Assembly: GCA_017549805.1 (NCBI GenBank)
Contig: JAFYNJ010000015.1
Span: forward strand, 1-64,000
DNA from: Bacteroidales bacterium
Lineage (GTDB): Bacteria; Bacteroidota; Bacteroidia; Bacteroidales; F082
Reading direction: 5' to 3'
Length of the DNA stretch: 64,000 nt
Below the pieces are notes generated by a model. It had not been told where the DNA came from. It was given only the letters and a program-made list of their open reading frames with translations, and ran no database searches. The position numbers and the translations under genes were made by a program. Below, in pieces: positions 32,941-40,953 of this stretch. Numbering within the stretch: position 1 is the stretch's first letter; each line of letters starts with the position of its first letter.

Positions 32941-34602
32941 ATGGGTACATTAGCAAATCTTTGGCAAAACCACAGGACATTGGTGGTCTTTGTCATGATC
33001 CTAATCATTGTCATCCCTTTCTTGATCTTCTACTTGAGAAAGGCTAGGAATGAACATCCCAAAGGCTTGATCGCCGCTGCCTTGAGTAACATGGGCGAGC
33101 GCTTCGGGTACTACATCATGAACGCCGTGCTGGTGCTGTTCATCTGCTCCAAGTTCGGTATCTCCGATGAGACCTCGGGCCTGATCTTCGGTGTGTTCTA
33201 TTTCTTAATCTATGTGCTTGCGCTTCCTGGCGGTATCATTGCCGACCGCACGCAGAACTACAAGAGGACCATCATTACAGGTATCGTCGTGATGGCCATC
33301 GGTTATGGATTGCTGTCCATCCCCGTGTTCAGCACTGGTGGCGGCATGAAGTCATGGCCTTTCGTCCTCGCCATGATTGCCTTGCTGCTCATCGCCTGCG
33401 GTAATGGTCTCTTCAAAGGCAACCTGCAAGCTATCGTGGGTCAGCTGTATGACGACTTCGAGGCTGAAGCCGCCAAGAAAGGCCCTGAGGCTCTGGCTGC
33501 AGCCAAGGAAAAGCGCGACAGCGGTTTCCAGATTTTCTATGTGTTCATCAACATCGGTGGTGTGATCGCCCCGTTTGTGGCTCCCCTTATCCGTGACTGG
33601 TGGCTGAGAACCAAGGAATTGGTTTACAACGCCGACCTCCCGCGTCTGTGCCATAAGTTCATCATGGACACCATGGAAGGCAACGACATGACCAACCTCA
33701 CGGCCCTTTCACAAAACTATCCTGGTGCTGCCGAGAACCTCTCTGGTTTCTGCGAGAACTACCTCCAAGTGTACAACACTGGCGTGCACTATTCCTTCCT
33801 CGTCTCCGTGCTGGCTATGCTGATATCGTTGGCAATCTTCATCGCTGTCCGTCACAAACTGCCGAACCCGGTGAAGAAGGAAAAGGCCAGTGTCCAGGAA
33901 TACACCGAAGCTGAACGTCAGGCCGACGCCAAGGAAATCAAGCAGCGCATGGCCGCTTTGTATGCTGTGTTGGGTATCGCCGTGTTCTTCTGGCTCTCGT
34001 TCCACCAGAACGCCCAGTCGCTCTCCATCTTTGCTCGCGACTTCGTGGATACCAGCGCGCTTCCACCTGAGATTTTGCAATTCATCAACCCGTTCTTCGT
34101 GATCGTACTGACGCCTATCGTCATGTGGATTTTTGCCGCATTGGCGCGCAAGGGCAAAGAAGTGTCCACGCCTAAGAAGATTGCATTGGGTATGTTCATC
34201 GCGGCATGTGCTTACATCTTCCTGATTATCATCGCAGTGGCCAACAACTATCCTTCAGGCAACGCTTTCAAGGCCCTGCCCGAAGCCGACAAGATGGCGA
34301 TGAAGACTACGCCGTATGTGATGATCGTGACTTACTTCTTCCTTACTGTGGCTGAGCTGTTCATCTCGCCATTGGGACTCTCCTTCGTTTCGAAGATCGC
34401 TCCTCGCCACATGGTGGGTATGTGCCAAGGTTTGTGGCTGTCGGCCACTGCCATCGGCAACCTCCTCATCTTCCTCGGCGTGAGAATGCTCAACGCTTTC
34501 CCGCACCAGTGGATGACATGGGGTGTCTTCGCAGTGATATGCCTCGTCTCGATGGGCATCATGCTTGGTATGCTGAAATGGTTAGAGAGAGTTGCCAAGT
34601 AA
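32941..34602 (+). CDS. POT-family (proton-dependent oligopeptide) transporter, first copy
   Basis: Inner-membrane MFS-type transporter that imports di- or tripeptides with protons. The 553-aa protein has an extra N-terminal membrane segment before the family signature (GLIAAALSNMGERFGYYIM; the ExxER/FYxx region is represented by NMGERFGYY). GNGLFKGNLQAIVGQLYDD and FQIFYVFINIGGVIAP are classic POT motifs. An insertion of about 70 aa with charged residues sits between the two six-helix bundles, shared with the second copy. It is co-transcribed with its paralogue 35 bp downstream. Peptide specificity is not predictable. Confidence 0.9.
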   Translation: MGTLANLWQNHRTLVVFVMILIIVIPFLIFYLRKARNEHPKGLIAAALSNMGERFGYYIMNAVLVLFICSKFGISDETSGLIFGVFYFLIYVLALPGGIIADRTQNYKRTIITGIVVMAIGYGLLSIPVFSTGGGMKSWPFVLAMIALLLIACGNGLFKGNLQAIVGQLYDDFEAEAAKKGPEALAAAKEKRDSGFQIFYVFINIGGVIAPFVAPLIRDWWLRTKELVYNADLPRLCHKFIMDTMEGNDMTNLTALSQNYPGAAENLSGFCENYLQVYNTGVHYSFLVSVLAMLISLAIFIAVRHKLPNPVKKEKASVQEYTEAERQADAKEIKQRMAALYAVLGIAVFFWLSFHQNAQSLSIFARDFVDTSALPPEILQFINPFFVIVLTPIVMWIFAALARKGKEVSTPKKIALGMFIAACAYIFLIIIAVANNYPSGNAFKALPEADKMAMKTTPYVMIVTYFFLTVAELFISPLGLSFVSKIAPRHMVGMCQGLWLSATAIGNLLIFLGVRMLNAFPHQWMTWGVFAVICLVSMGIMLGMLKWLERVAK

Positions 34603-34635
34603 ATCACTCTAAACTCTAAACATTAAACTTTAAAC
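34601..34635. repeat. Heptanucleotide array between the two POT genes
   Basis: Units AAATCAC, TCTAAAC, TCTAAAC, ATTAAAC, TTTAAAC fill the gap from the stop codon to 2 nt before the ATG at 34638. Confidence 0.9.
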
Positions 34636-34637
34636 TA

Positions 34638-36320
34638 ATGTTCAAGGGTCATCCTAAAGGCCTCTATGCGCTCGCCCTCGCCAACACGGGCGAGCGCTTT
34701 GGCTATTATACGATGCTGGCTATCTTCGTGCTCTTCCTGCAAGCCAAGTTCGGCTACAACGAGGCACAGGCTGGCAACATCTATGGCATCTTCCTCGGGT
34801 GCGTCTATTTCATGCCCCTCATCGGTGGTATGCTGGCCGACCGCTTTGGCTATGGCAAGATGGTCCGTACGGGCATCATCGTGATGTTCCTCGGCTACCT
34901 GCTGTTGGCCGTACCGATGGCGACAGCCACAGCTAAAATCACCATGTTCTCCGCCCTGGCACTGATTGCTATTGGTACAGGTTTGTTCAAGGGCAACCTC
35001 CAAGTGATGGTGGGTAACCTCTACGACGAGGCCAAGTATAGCGCTTTTCGCGACAACGGTTTCAGCCTGTTCTATATGGCCATCAACATCGGTTCGATGT
35101 TCGCTCCCATGGCTGCCACCAAGGTGACCGACCTTTTCCTTGGAAAGGCGGGTTACACATACGTGCCGCAGATTCCTTCGTTGGCACATCAGTACCTTGA
35201 TGGAACCATCTCAGCCGACGCTTTGTCAAGTTTTGAAGCCTTGGCAGTGCAGCAGGGAGGCAACGTCAATGATTTGGCTGGCTTTGCCAACAGCTATATT
35301 GATGCTCTTTCTGGAGCTTATAACTATGGTTTTGGTGTGGCCTGCATCTCGCTGATCCTCTCCATGGCCATCTATCTCGGTTTCCGCAAATGGTACAAGC
35401 ACGCCGATGTCAACACCAAACAGGCCAAGACGATGGAAAGCACTACGGTCAATGTGGTGGAACTCTCGAAGGAGCAGACCCGCGAGCGTATCACTGCCTT
35501 GGTGATGGTCTTCGCCGTGGTCATCTTCTTCTGGATGTCGTTCCAGCAGGCTGGCCTTTGCCTGACCTACTTCGCGCGCGACTACACGCAAAGCACCGTT
35601 TCGGGCCTTACACGGTTTGGCTTCAATATCTGGTCGTTGACTTTGATAGCCATCTCGATCTATACGATGTTCGGAGCGTATCAGGCTACGAAGCCGTTGA
35701 ACAGGGGATTATTGTGTGGCGTTACGACATTCTTGTGGGTTATGGCAATAATGATCTATAAGACCATGCCCGATCCGATCAATGTACTGCCGCAACAGTT
35801 CCAGCAGTTCAATCCCTTCTTTGTGGTGGCCCTGACACCTGTCTCGATGGCGGTGTTCGGCGCCTTGGCAAGAAAGGGGAAGGAACCGTCCTCGCCGCGT
35901 AAGATTGGCATGGGTATGATTGTAGCTGCTCTCGGTTTCCTCATCCTGGTGGTCTGTTCTTTCTCGCTGGCCAGTCCGGCCGAACTGAAAGCGCAAGGCG
36001 GTGTGAGCAGCACCTTGGTGTCGCCCAACTGGTTGATCAGCACCTATTTCGTGTTAACTTTCGCTGAGTTGTTGTTGAGCCCCATCGGCATCTCCTTCGT
36101 CACGAAAGTGGCACCACCCAAGTACAAGGGCATGATGATGGGCTTGTGGTTCTGCGTGACCGCCATCGGCAACTACCTCACCAGTGTCATCGCACGCATC
36201 TGGGGTACGGGTATGCCGCTCTGGATGGTCTGGGGCGTCCTCGTGGTGCTTTGTCTCCTCTCTGCCATCTTCATCTTCTCGATCATGAAACGGTTGGAGA
36301 AGGCTACTTCTGGATGCTAA
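34638..36320 (+). CDS. POT-family oligopeptide transporter, second copy
   Basis: A 560-aa paralogue of the preceding gene with the same order of motifs: KGLYALALANTGERFGYYTM, GTGLFKGNLQVMVGNLYDE, FSLFYMAINIGSMFAPMAA. The central cytoplasmic insertion differs strongly from copy one, so the two probably differ in regulation or substrate. It lacks the extra first helix of copy one. A strong terminator follows the gene. Tandem POT pairs occur in other amino-acid-fermenting gut Bacteroidales, consistent with peptide feeding. Confidence 0.9.
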   Translation: MFKGHPKGLYALALANTGERFGYYTMLAIFVLFLQAKFGYNEAQAGNIYGIFLGCVYFMPLIGGMLADRFGYGKMVRTGIIVMFLGYLLLAVPMATATAKITMFSALALIAIGTGLFKGNLQVMVGNLYDEAKYSAFRDNGFSLFYMAINIGSMFAPMAATKVTDLFLGKAGYTYVPQIPSLAHQYLDGTISADALSSFEALAVQQGGNVNDLAGFANSYIDALSGAYNYGFGVACISLILSMAIYLGFRKWYKHADVNTKQAKTMESTTVNVVELSKEQTRERITALVMVFAVVIFFWMSFQQAGLCLTYFARDYTQSTVSGLTRFGFNIWSLTLIAISIYTMFGAYQATKPLNRGLLCGVTTFLWVMAIMIYKTMPDPINVLPQQFQQFNPFFVVALTPVSMAVFGALARKGKEPSSPRKIGMGMIVAALGFLILVVCSFSLASPAELKAQGGVSSTLVSPNWLISTYFVLTFAELLLSPIGISFVTKVAPPKYKGMMMGLWFCVTAIGNYLTSVIARIWGTGMPLWMVWGVLVVLCLLSAIFIFSIMKRLEKATSGC

Positions 36321-36333
36321 CGAATTATTACAA

Positions 36334-36370
36334 AAATGGGGCTATCACGATGTGGTAGCCCCATTTTTTT
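36334..36370. terminator. Rho-independent terminator after the POT genes
   Basis: ATGGGGCTATCAC pairs with GTGGTAGCCCAT (one bulged G, one G-T pair) around GAT, followed by seven T. The A-rich 5' side makes it usable in both directions for the convergent 5'-nucleotidase gene. Confidence 0.85.
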
Positions 36371-36382
36371 GTTTATTATCCT

Positions 36383-38014
36383 TTATTTAATATCCTTGAT
36401 ACGGCCTTCGGTGTCGGCATATTCGGTGCCGACATGGTTGTTCTTGTAATTCTCCAAGAAGTTCTGAATGATGTCAGTATCAAGAACGCCTGCATCTTGG
36501 ATGTTGGTGCAGCGTTCCATCATGGCAAAGCCGTCGCCGTGGTCGATGGCCATATAACTTGAGGCTGCGAAAGTATAAGTCTTATTGATATCCAAAGGTT
36601 CGTATTTTCCTGTTTCCTTGTTCAGGATTTCAACTCTCTTGACACGGCGTTCTCCATTAACGCCAGCAAAGCTATGGTCGGCGTCATAAACTACAGGAGA
36701 TGGAATGCTGGAGTCGTACTCAAACCTGAGTCCGGAAACTTGTTGGAAACCTCCGAATTCACCTGGGGCAATGGAAACTGAGAACTCGAGTATGTCGAGC
36801 AACAGTTCGCCTGTGCATTCGCCCTTGCAAGTGCCATTCTCGAACGGGAACATGGTGTAAAGGTCGTTGAAGGTCACATTCCCTTTGGGAAGGTCGGCCC
36901 TGATGCTGCCGCCACCGAGGAAAGCAATGTCAGTGCCGAACACCGTCCTGTAAGCATCGGCGCAGAAGTTGCCGATGTTGCATTCCTGGTTGCGGACGAG
37001 GCGGTTGTTTTGCTCATCGTAGGAGCCGAGCCGGACATCGCTGGTGAAGATGACTTGTTCGGCGACTTTCTTATAACCTTCCTTGATTTCATCGATGAAA
37101 TTAAGCACTCTGAAGTTTGTTTTGGTGTAGGTTTCGGTTGGGATGAGTTCGGTCTTGAATTTGCCGTTAGGGTGGATGGTAAGCACACCCATATATTGGA
37201 ATTTGGTACCTGTGGAGGTCAGGGTGACGTTCTCGCCTTTCTTGTTCTTGACAATGCTGTCAAGAATCACGCTGTGGGAGTGGCCGTCGAGAACGACGTC
37301 GATGCCGTATGTGTTTTCAATCATGCTGGGAGAGTTGACGCCGCCTTCGCCTTCGCTCTCGTCGCCGAGGTGAGATAGAACAACCACAAAATCGGCACCT
37401 TCCTTTTTGGCTGAGTTGACAGCGTTTTGAACGACGTCGTAAAAGTTGTCAATGCAAAAACTATACACGAAATTACCATCCTCATCCTTAAAATAGGAAG
37501 GTGTTGAGGAGTTGATCGTATAGGGAGTGGACATCCCGACGAAAGCCACGTCAAAATCGCCGTATTTGACGATGTGATAAGGTTCGTAAAGCTGCTTTCC
37601 CGTCCTGAGATCCTTGAAGTTGCAGCAAAGGCATTTGGCTTCAAGAGCCTCCATGAGCTCCATCTGGCGGGGAATGCCGTAGTCAAACTCATGGTTACCT
37701 AACGTGACATAGTCATAGCCCACTTCGTTCATGATGTTGATGATGTTGCGTCCGTGAGAAGCGGCGCCCAAACTTCCGCCTTGAACAAAATCGCCATTGG
37801 AGACCACCGTGACGTATGGGTGAGTCGCCTTCATCTCGTCCTTGAGAGCGGCAAAGTTGGCATAGCCATCAACGCCGCAGTGAACGTCGTTTTCATATAG
37901 GACGATGATGTCCTGTGAAGCAGTTGAAGAAACGCGGTTGCTCGAACCGCAAGAAACTGAAAGGCAGCAGCAGAGGATGCTGGAAGCCAGGAATAGTGCA
38001 AAATGTTTTTTCAT
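36383..38014 (-). CDS. 5'-nucleotidase / UshA-family metallophosphatase, lipoprotein
   Basis: A 543-aa exported enzyme that dephosphorylates extracellular nucleotides so nucleosides can be taken up. The signal peptide has several cysteines before GSS (CCCLSVSCG), so lipid attachment is likely. The metallophosphatase domain shows ENDVHCG, VSNGDFVQGG, LGNHEFDYG, VLSHLGDES and DGHSHS, the complete dimetal site. The C-terminal nucleotide-binding domain has ECNIGNFCADAYR and GGGSIRADLP. It could cooperate with the EEP nuclease in nucleic acid salvage, though the genes are 32 kb apart. Confidence 0.9.
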   Translation of the reverse strand: MKKHFALFLASSILCCCLSVSCGSSNRVSSTASQDIIVLYENDVHCGVDGYANFAALKDEMKATHPYVTVVSNGDFVQGGSLGAASHGRNIINIMNEVGYDYVTLGNHEFDYGIPRQMELMEALEAKCLCCNFKDLRTGKQLYEPYHIVKYGDFDVAFVGMSTPYTINSSTPSYFKDEDGNFVYSFCIDNFYDVVQNAVNSAKKEGADFVVVLSHLGDESEGEGGVNSPSMIENTYGIDVVLDGHSHSVILDSIVKNKKGENVTLTSTGTKFQYMGVLTIHPNGKFKTELIPTETYTKTNFRVLNFIDEIKEGYKKVAEQVIFTSDVRLGSYDEQNNRLVRNQECNIGNFCADAYRTVFGTDIAFLGGGSIRADLPKGNVTFNDLYTMFPFENGTCKGECTGELLLDILEFSVSIAPGEFGGFQQVSGLRFEYDSSIPSPVVYDADHSFAGVNGERRVKRVEILNKETGKYEPLDINKTYTFAASSYMAIDHGDGFAMMERCTNIQDAGVLDTDIIQNFLENYKNNHVGTEYADTEGRIKDIK

Positions 38015-38034
38015 AAGGATGACTGTCTAGTGTC

Positions 38035-38043
38035 GCAAAAGTA
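38035..38043 (-). promoter_or_regulatory. Promoter -7 element of the 5'-nucleotidase gene
   Basis: Minus-strand TACTTTTGC, 20 nt before the ATG at 38014. Confidence 0.65.
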
Positions 38044-38077
38044 TGTTTTTTTTCCGTGCTGATTGCAAACGTTTTGC

Positions 38078-38086
38078 TAATTTTGC
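38078..38086 (+). promoter_or_regulatory. Promoter -7 element of the queuosine operon
   Basis: TAATTTTGC, 17 nt before the queF ATG. The leader is too short to hold a preQ1 riboswitch. Confidence 0.7.
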
Positions 38087-38103
38087 ATTCAAATAATCAT
38101 TTT

Positions 38104-38589
38104 ATGTCAAGAAACGAACAAGAACTGAAAGGCGTTACATTGCTGGGAAACCAGAATACCCAGTATCGTTACGATTACACGCCCGAGGTGCTGGAGACCT
38201 TTGAAAACAAGCATCCCGAGAACGACTATCTGGTGACGCTGGACTGTCCGGAGTTCACCTCGCTGTGCCCCAAGACGGGCCAACCCGACTTTGGACACAT
38301 CATCATCAACTATATTCCGCGCACATTGATGGTGGAGAGCAAGAGCCTGAAACTTTATCTTTTTAGTTTCCGCAACCATGGCGACTTCCACGAAGATTGT
38401 GTGAACATCATCATGAAGGACTTGGTCAAGCTGATGGATCCTAAATACCTGGAGGTCATTGGCCTGTTCAATCCCCGTGGAGGTATTTCAATAAAGCCTT
38501 TTGCCAACTACGGCGATAAGGAACATCAAGACATGGTGAAACAACGTTTAATTGAACAACTGAATAACTCCCAACTTCAAACTAAATGA
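38104..38589 (+). CDS. queF: NADPH-dependent 7-cyano-7-deazaguanine reductase QueF
   Basis: Reduces preQ0 to preQ1 in queuosine synthesis. The 161-aa protein starts at ATG 38104, downstream of the -7 element (a longer frame from 38056 would begin before the promoter). It is of the short unimodular type, with the catalytic Cys in [19 protein letters not shown] and the E(S/T)[18 protein letters not shown] motif. Its last codons are formed by a degenerate heptamer array (Asn-Ser-Gln-Leu-Gln-Thr-Lys). Its TGA overlaps the queC ATG by 4 bp. Confidence 0.96.
   Translation: MSRNEQELKGVTLLGNQNTQYRYDYTPEVLETFENKHPENDYLVTLDCPEFTSLCPKTGQPDFGHIIINYIPRTLMVESKSLKLYLFSFRNHGDFHEDCVNIIMKDLVKLMDPKYLEVIGLFNPRGGISIKPFANYGDKEHQDMVKQRLIEQLNNSQLQTK
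38557..38584. repeat. Heptanucleotide array at the end of queF
   Basis: Four AACT cores (at 38558, 38566, 38573 and 38580) spaced 8, 7 and 7 bp, in units such as ATAACTC, CCAACTT, CAAACTA. They encode the last residues of QueF and reach the queC start. Confidence 0.65.
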
Positions 38590-39245
38590 AGGATGCAGTA
38601 ATCATCATATCCGGAGGCATGGATTCCACCACCATGTTGTATGAATACCAAGATGAGATTGCCTTGGCCATTACCTTCGACTATGGCTCCACTCAGAATG
38701 GTCGTGAGCGTATCTGTGCCATCACGCATTGCCAACGATTGGGCATCAAGCACATTGTCATCCCGCTGGAATTCATGCATCGCTATTTCAAGAGTGCTTT
38801 GTTGGGTGATCCCGAAGATATTCCGGAAGGTAATTATGATGATGAGAGTATGAAATCAACGGTGGTACCTTTTCGCAACGGCATTATGTTGGCCATTGCC
38901 GCGGGTATCGCCGAGAGCAACGGTTTGAAACGGGTGATGATTGCCAACCATGCCGGTGACCATTCCATCTATCCCGACTGTCGTCCAAGCTTTGTCAATG
39001 CGATGTCGGAAGCCATGTCGGCAGGGACGTATGAGAATATCACGGTGTGGGCACCCTACACTTATCTAAGCAAAAAGGAAATCGCCGAGCATGGAAAAGC
39101 CTTGGGCCTGGACTATAGCGAGACTTATTCCTGCTATAAAGGTGGCGAGAAGCATTGCGGTAAATGTGGTACCTGCCGCGAACGCATCCAAGCCCTGAAG
39201 GACGCAGGCATTGTGGATACCACTGAATATGAAACGGAAAACTGA
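38586..39245 (+). CDS. queC: 7-cyano-7-deazaguanine synthase QueC
   Basis: ATP-dependent enzyme that converts carboxy-deazaguanine to preQ0. The 219-aa protein has the PP-loop [13 protein letters not shown] (residues about 8-20), the conserved [16 protein letters not shown] and the zinc-binding cysteines [18 protein letters not shown] near the C-terminus. It overlaps queF by 4 bp. The last codons (Glu-Asn-stop) lie in a GAAAACT array that separates it from queD. Confidence 0.96.
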   Translation: MKDAVIIISGGMDSTTMLYEYQDEIALAITFDYGSTQNGRERICAITHCQRLGIKHIVIPLEFMHRYFKSALLGDPEDIPEGNYDDESMKSTVVPFRNGIMLAIAAGIAESNGLKRVMIANHAGDHSIYPDCRPSFVNAMSEAMSAGTYENITVWAPYTYLSKKEIAEHGKALGLDYSETYSCYKGGEKHCGKCGTCRERIQALKDAGIVDTTEYETEN

Positions 39246-39273
39246 AAACTGAACAACTGACTAACTTCCAACT
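39237..39273. repeat. Heptanucleotide array between queC and queD
   Basis: Two perfect GAAAACT units at 39237-39250 (AACT cores 7 bp apart), then AACT cores at 39255, 39263 and 39270 spaced 8, 8 and 7 bp. The array contains the queC stop codon. Confidence 0.75.
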
Positions 39274-39278
39274 GAACA

Positions 39279-39632
39279 ATGTATTACGTAAGAAAAACCT
39301 TGGAGATTTCTGCTTGTCACCAATTGTACCTTGATTACGAGAGCAAATGCGAGAACTTGCATGGCCATAACTGGAAGATCAATGTATATTGCAGGGCTGA
39401 AAAGCTCGACAGCAACGGCATGGTATGTGACTTTACCGAAATCAAACGCTTGATTCATGGTAAGATCGACCATACCAACATCAACGAGGTGCTTGACTTC
39501 AACCCGACGGCTGAAAATCTGGCGCATTGGATTGTGGAAACCGTTCCGAACTGCTACCGCGCCGACGTGTGGGAGTCGCGTGACAATAAGGCATCTTATA
39601 TCAAGGACGACGCGCCGCAATGTTTCGAATAA
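39279..39632 (+). CDS. queD: 6-carboxy-5,6,7,8-tetrahydropterin synthase QueD
   Basis: Converts dihydroneopterin triphosphate (from GTP cyclohydrolase I, not in this window) to carboxytetrahydropterin. The 117-aa protein has the zinc ligands in ISACHQLYLDYESKCENLHGHNWK (His residues) and VCDFTEIK, and a DHTNINEV segment typical of QueD/PTPS proteins. It overlaps queE by 13 bp. Confidence 0.95.
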   Translation: MYYVRKTLEISACHQLYLDYESKCENLHGHNWKINVYCRAEKLDSNGMVCDFTEIKRLIHGKIDHTNINEVLDFNPTAENLAHWIVETVPNCYRADVWESRDNKASYIKDDAPQCFE

Positions 39633-40207
39633 ACGAAATATTCCATTCTCTCCAAGGCGAAGGCTTCCACACGGGGACGCCTGCCGTATTTGTGCGTTTC
39701 AGCGGATGCAACCTGCGTTGTGCCTTCTGCGACACGCAACACCACGAAGGTGTGACGATGTCGCTGCAAGAAATTGTCGCTGAAATCAACCGATATCCCG
39801 ATGTGCCGCTGGTAGTGCTTACGGGTGGTGAGCCGTCGCTATTCATCAATGAAGCTTTTATCGAAGAACTCAAAAAAACCGGCAAACGCATTGCTATCGA
39901 AACCAACGGTACAAGGCCCTTGCCGAAGAATCTGGATTGGGTGACATTCTCGCCCAAGACCGGTTTCGATGGGGGAGACGTTGAGCCCGTCCTCCTCAAG
40001 GAATGTGATGAGCTGAAGGTGGTTTATCTGGGGCAAGATCTCTCACAATATGACGGCATCCAAGCCGCCCATCGTTTTCTCCAGCCTTGTTTTTCGGAAA
40101 ATGAAAACGAGCGCCAAGTCAATATGAAAGCTTGTGTGGAGGCGGTGATGAATAACCCTGGTTGGCGTCTTTCGCTACAAGTCCATCGGATATTGAATAT
40201 CCGTTAA
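39620..40207 (+). CDS. queE: 7-carboxy-7-deazaguanine synthase QueE
   Basis: Radical SAM enzyme that contracts the ring of carboxytetrahydropterin to carboxy-deazaguanine. The 195-aa protein shows NEIFHSLQGEGFHTGTP, the iron-sulphur cluster motif SGCNLRCAFCDT, TGGEPSL and the terminal WRLSLQVHRILNIR. With queF, queC and queD it gives the complete route from carboxytetrahydropterin to preQ1 in one operon. The stop codon overlaps the stop of the convergent methylase gene (TTAA, 4 bp region). Confidence 0.95.
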   Translation: MFRINEIFHSLQGEGFHTGTPAVFVRFSGCNLRCAFCDTQHHEGVTMSLQEIVAEINRYPDVPLVVLTGGEPSLFINEAFIEELKKTGKRIAIETNGTRPLPKNLDWVTFSPKTGFDGGDVEPVLLKECDELKVVYLGQDLSQYDGIQAAHRFLQPCFSENENERQVNMKACVEAVMNNPGWRLSLQVHRILNIR

Positions 40208-40947
40208 CCTCTCTGTCTTCTGAATTCTGTCTTCTGACTTCTATAAACAAGAAACACCGCCGGTTTCTTGTTCAGATCCCCTTTGAACGACTTCCACTCC
40301 CCGATGCTTTGGCTGACGATGAGCTCGTCGTCGCAGGTGAGGTTGCACGCGACGCAGAGCAGGGTGGAGGGGTGCAGGTTCTTGCACAGGTCCTGCAACA
40401 TGGCGTTGTTGCGGAAAGGCGTCTCGATGAAGAGCTCTGTCTCGTTGTTGGCTGCCGACCTGCGTTCCAAGTCCTTGATGGCGTTTTGCCGTTCGGGGCT
40501 CTTGATGGGTAGGTAGCCGTGGAAAGCGAAGGCCTGTCCGTTGAACCCCGAGGCCATCAAGGCTAAGATCATGGCGTTGGGGCCCACCAACGGGATGACT
40601 TGGATGCCGGCCGAGTGGGCCAGATCGACCACTAAGGCTCCTGGGTCGGCCACGCAAGGCGTTCCGGCTTCCGACATCAAGCCCATGTCTTCTCCGTTGA
40701 GGCAGGCACCGAGGTGTTCCATCAGGTCGAGGTTATGGGCATTGTGCTTGTCAAGCTCGATGAACTCGATCTCGTCGATGGCACAATCCATGCCGATGCG
40801 GCTCAGCACGCGGCGTGAGGTTCGGGTGTTCTCCACCACGAAATGCTTCAACTTCTTGATGATGGTCAAAGTGCCTTCAGGCAGCACCTGCTCGGGCTTT
40901 GTCGCTCCCAACAGATTGGGTACCAGATAGAGTTTTCCGAAAGGCAT
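40204..40947 (-). CDS. RsmI-family SAM-dependent methyltransferase
   Basis: Tetrapyrrole-methylase-fold protein related to RsmI, which methylates C1402 of 16S rRNA. The 247-aa protein has LYLVPNLLG, LMSEAGTPCVADPG, LVGPNAMILALMASGFNG and ETPFRNNAML. It is shorter than E. coli RsmI and may be the second Bacteroidetes paralogue of unknown target, so I give no symbol. The C-terminal tail after FLVYR (Ser-Gln-Lys-Thr-Glu-Phe-Arg-Arg-Gln-Arg-Gly) is entirely encoded by a heptamer array and replaces the normal end. It lies 6 bp downstream of dnaA. Confidence 0.85.
   Translation of the reverse strand: MPFGKLYLVPNLLGATKPEQVLPEGTLTIIKKLKHFVVENTRTSRRVLSRIGMDCAIDEIEFIELDKHNAHNLDLMEHLGACLNGEDMGLMSEAGTPCVADPGALVVDLAHSAGIQVIPLVGPNAMILALMASGFNGQAFAFHGYLPIKSPERQNAIKDLERRSAANNETELFIETPFRNNAMLQDLCKNLHPSTLLCVACNLTCDDELIVSQSIGEWKSFKGDLNKKPAVFLVYRSQKTEFRRQRG
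40213..40240. repeat. Heptanucleotide array encoding the methylase C-terminus
   Basis: Units CTGTCTT, CTGAATT, CTGTCTT, CTGACTT in perfect phase. On the minus strand they encode the last eleven residues of the RsmI-family protein. Confidence 0.93.
40246..40272. terminator. Perfect 10-bp inverted repeat just past queE (possible terminator)
   Basis: AACAAGAAAC pairs with GTTTCTTGTT around a 7-nt loop, 39 nt after the queE stop, within the 3' coding part of the convergent methylase gene. There is no T run, so termination is uncertain; the symmetry may come from its Lys-Lys / Phe-Leu codons. Confidence 0.35.
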
Positions 40948-40953
40948 GGAAGA

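Noticed and set aside
38087-38103. preQ1 riboswitch upstream of the queuosine operon
   Set aside because: The expected leader is under 20 nt, too short for any known preQ1 aptamer.
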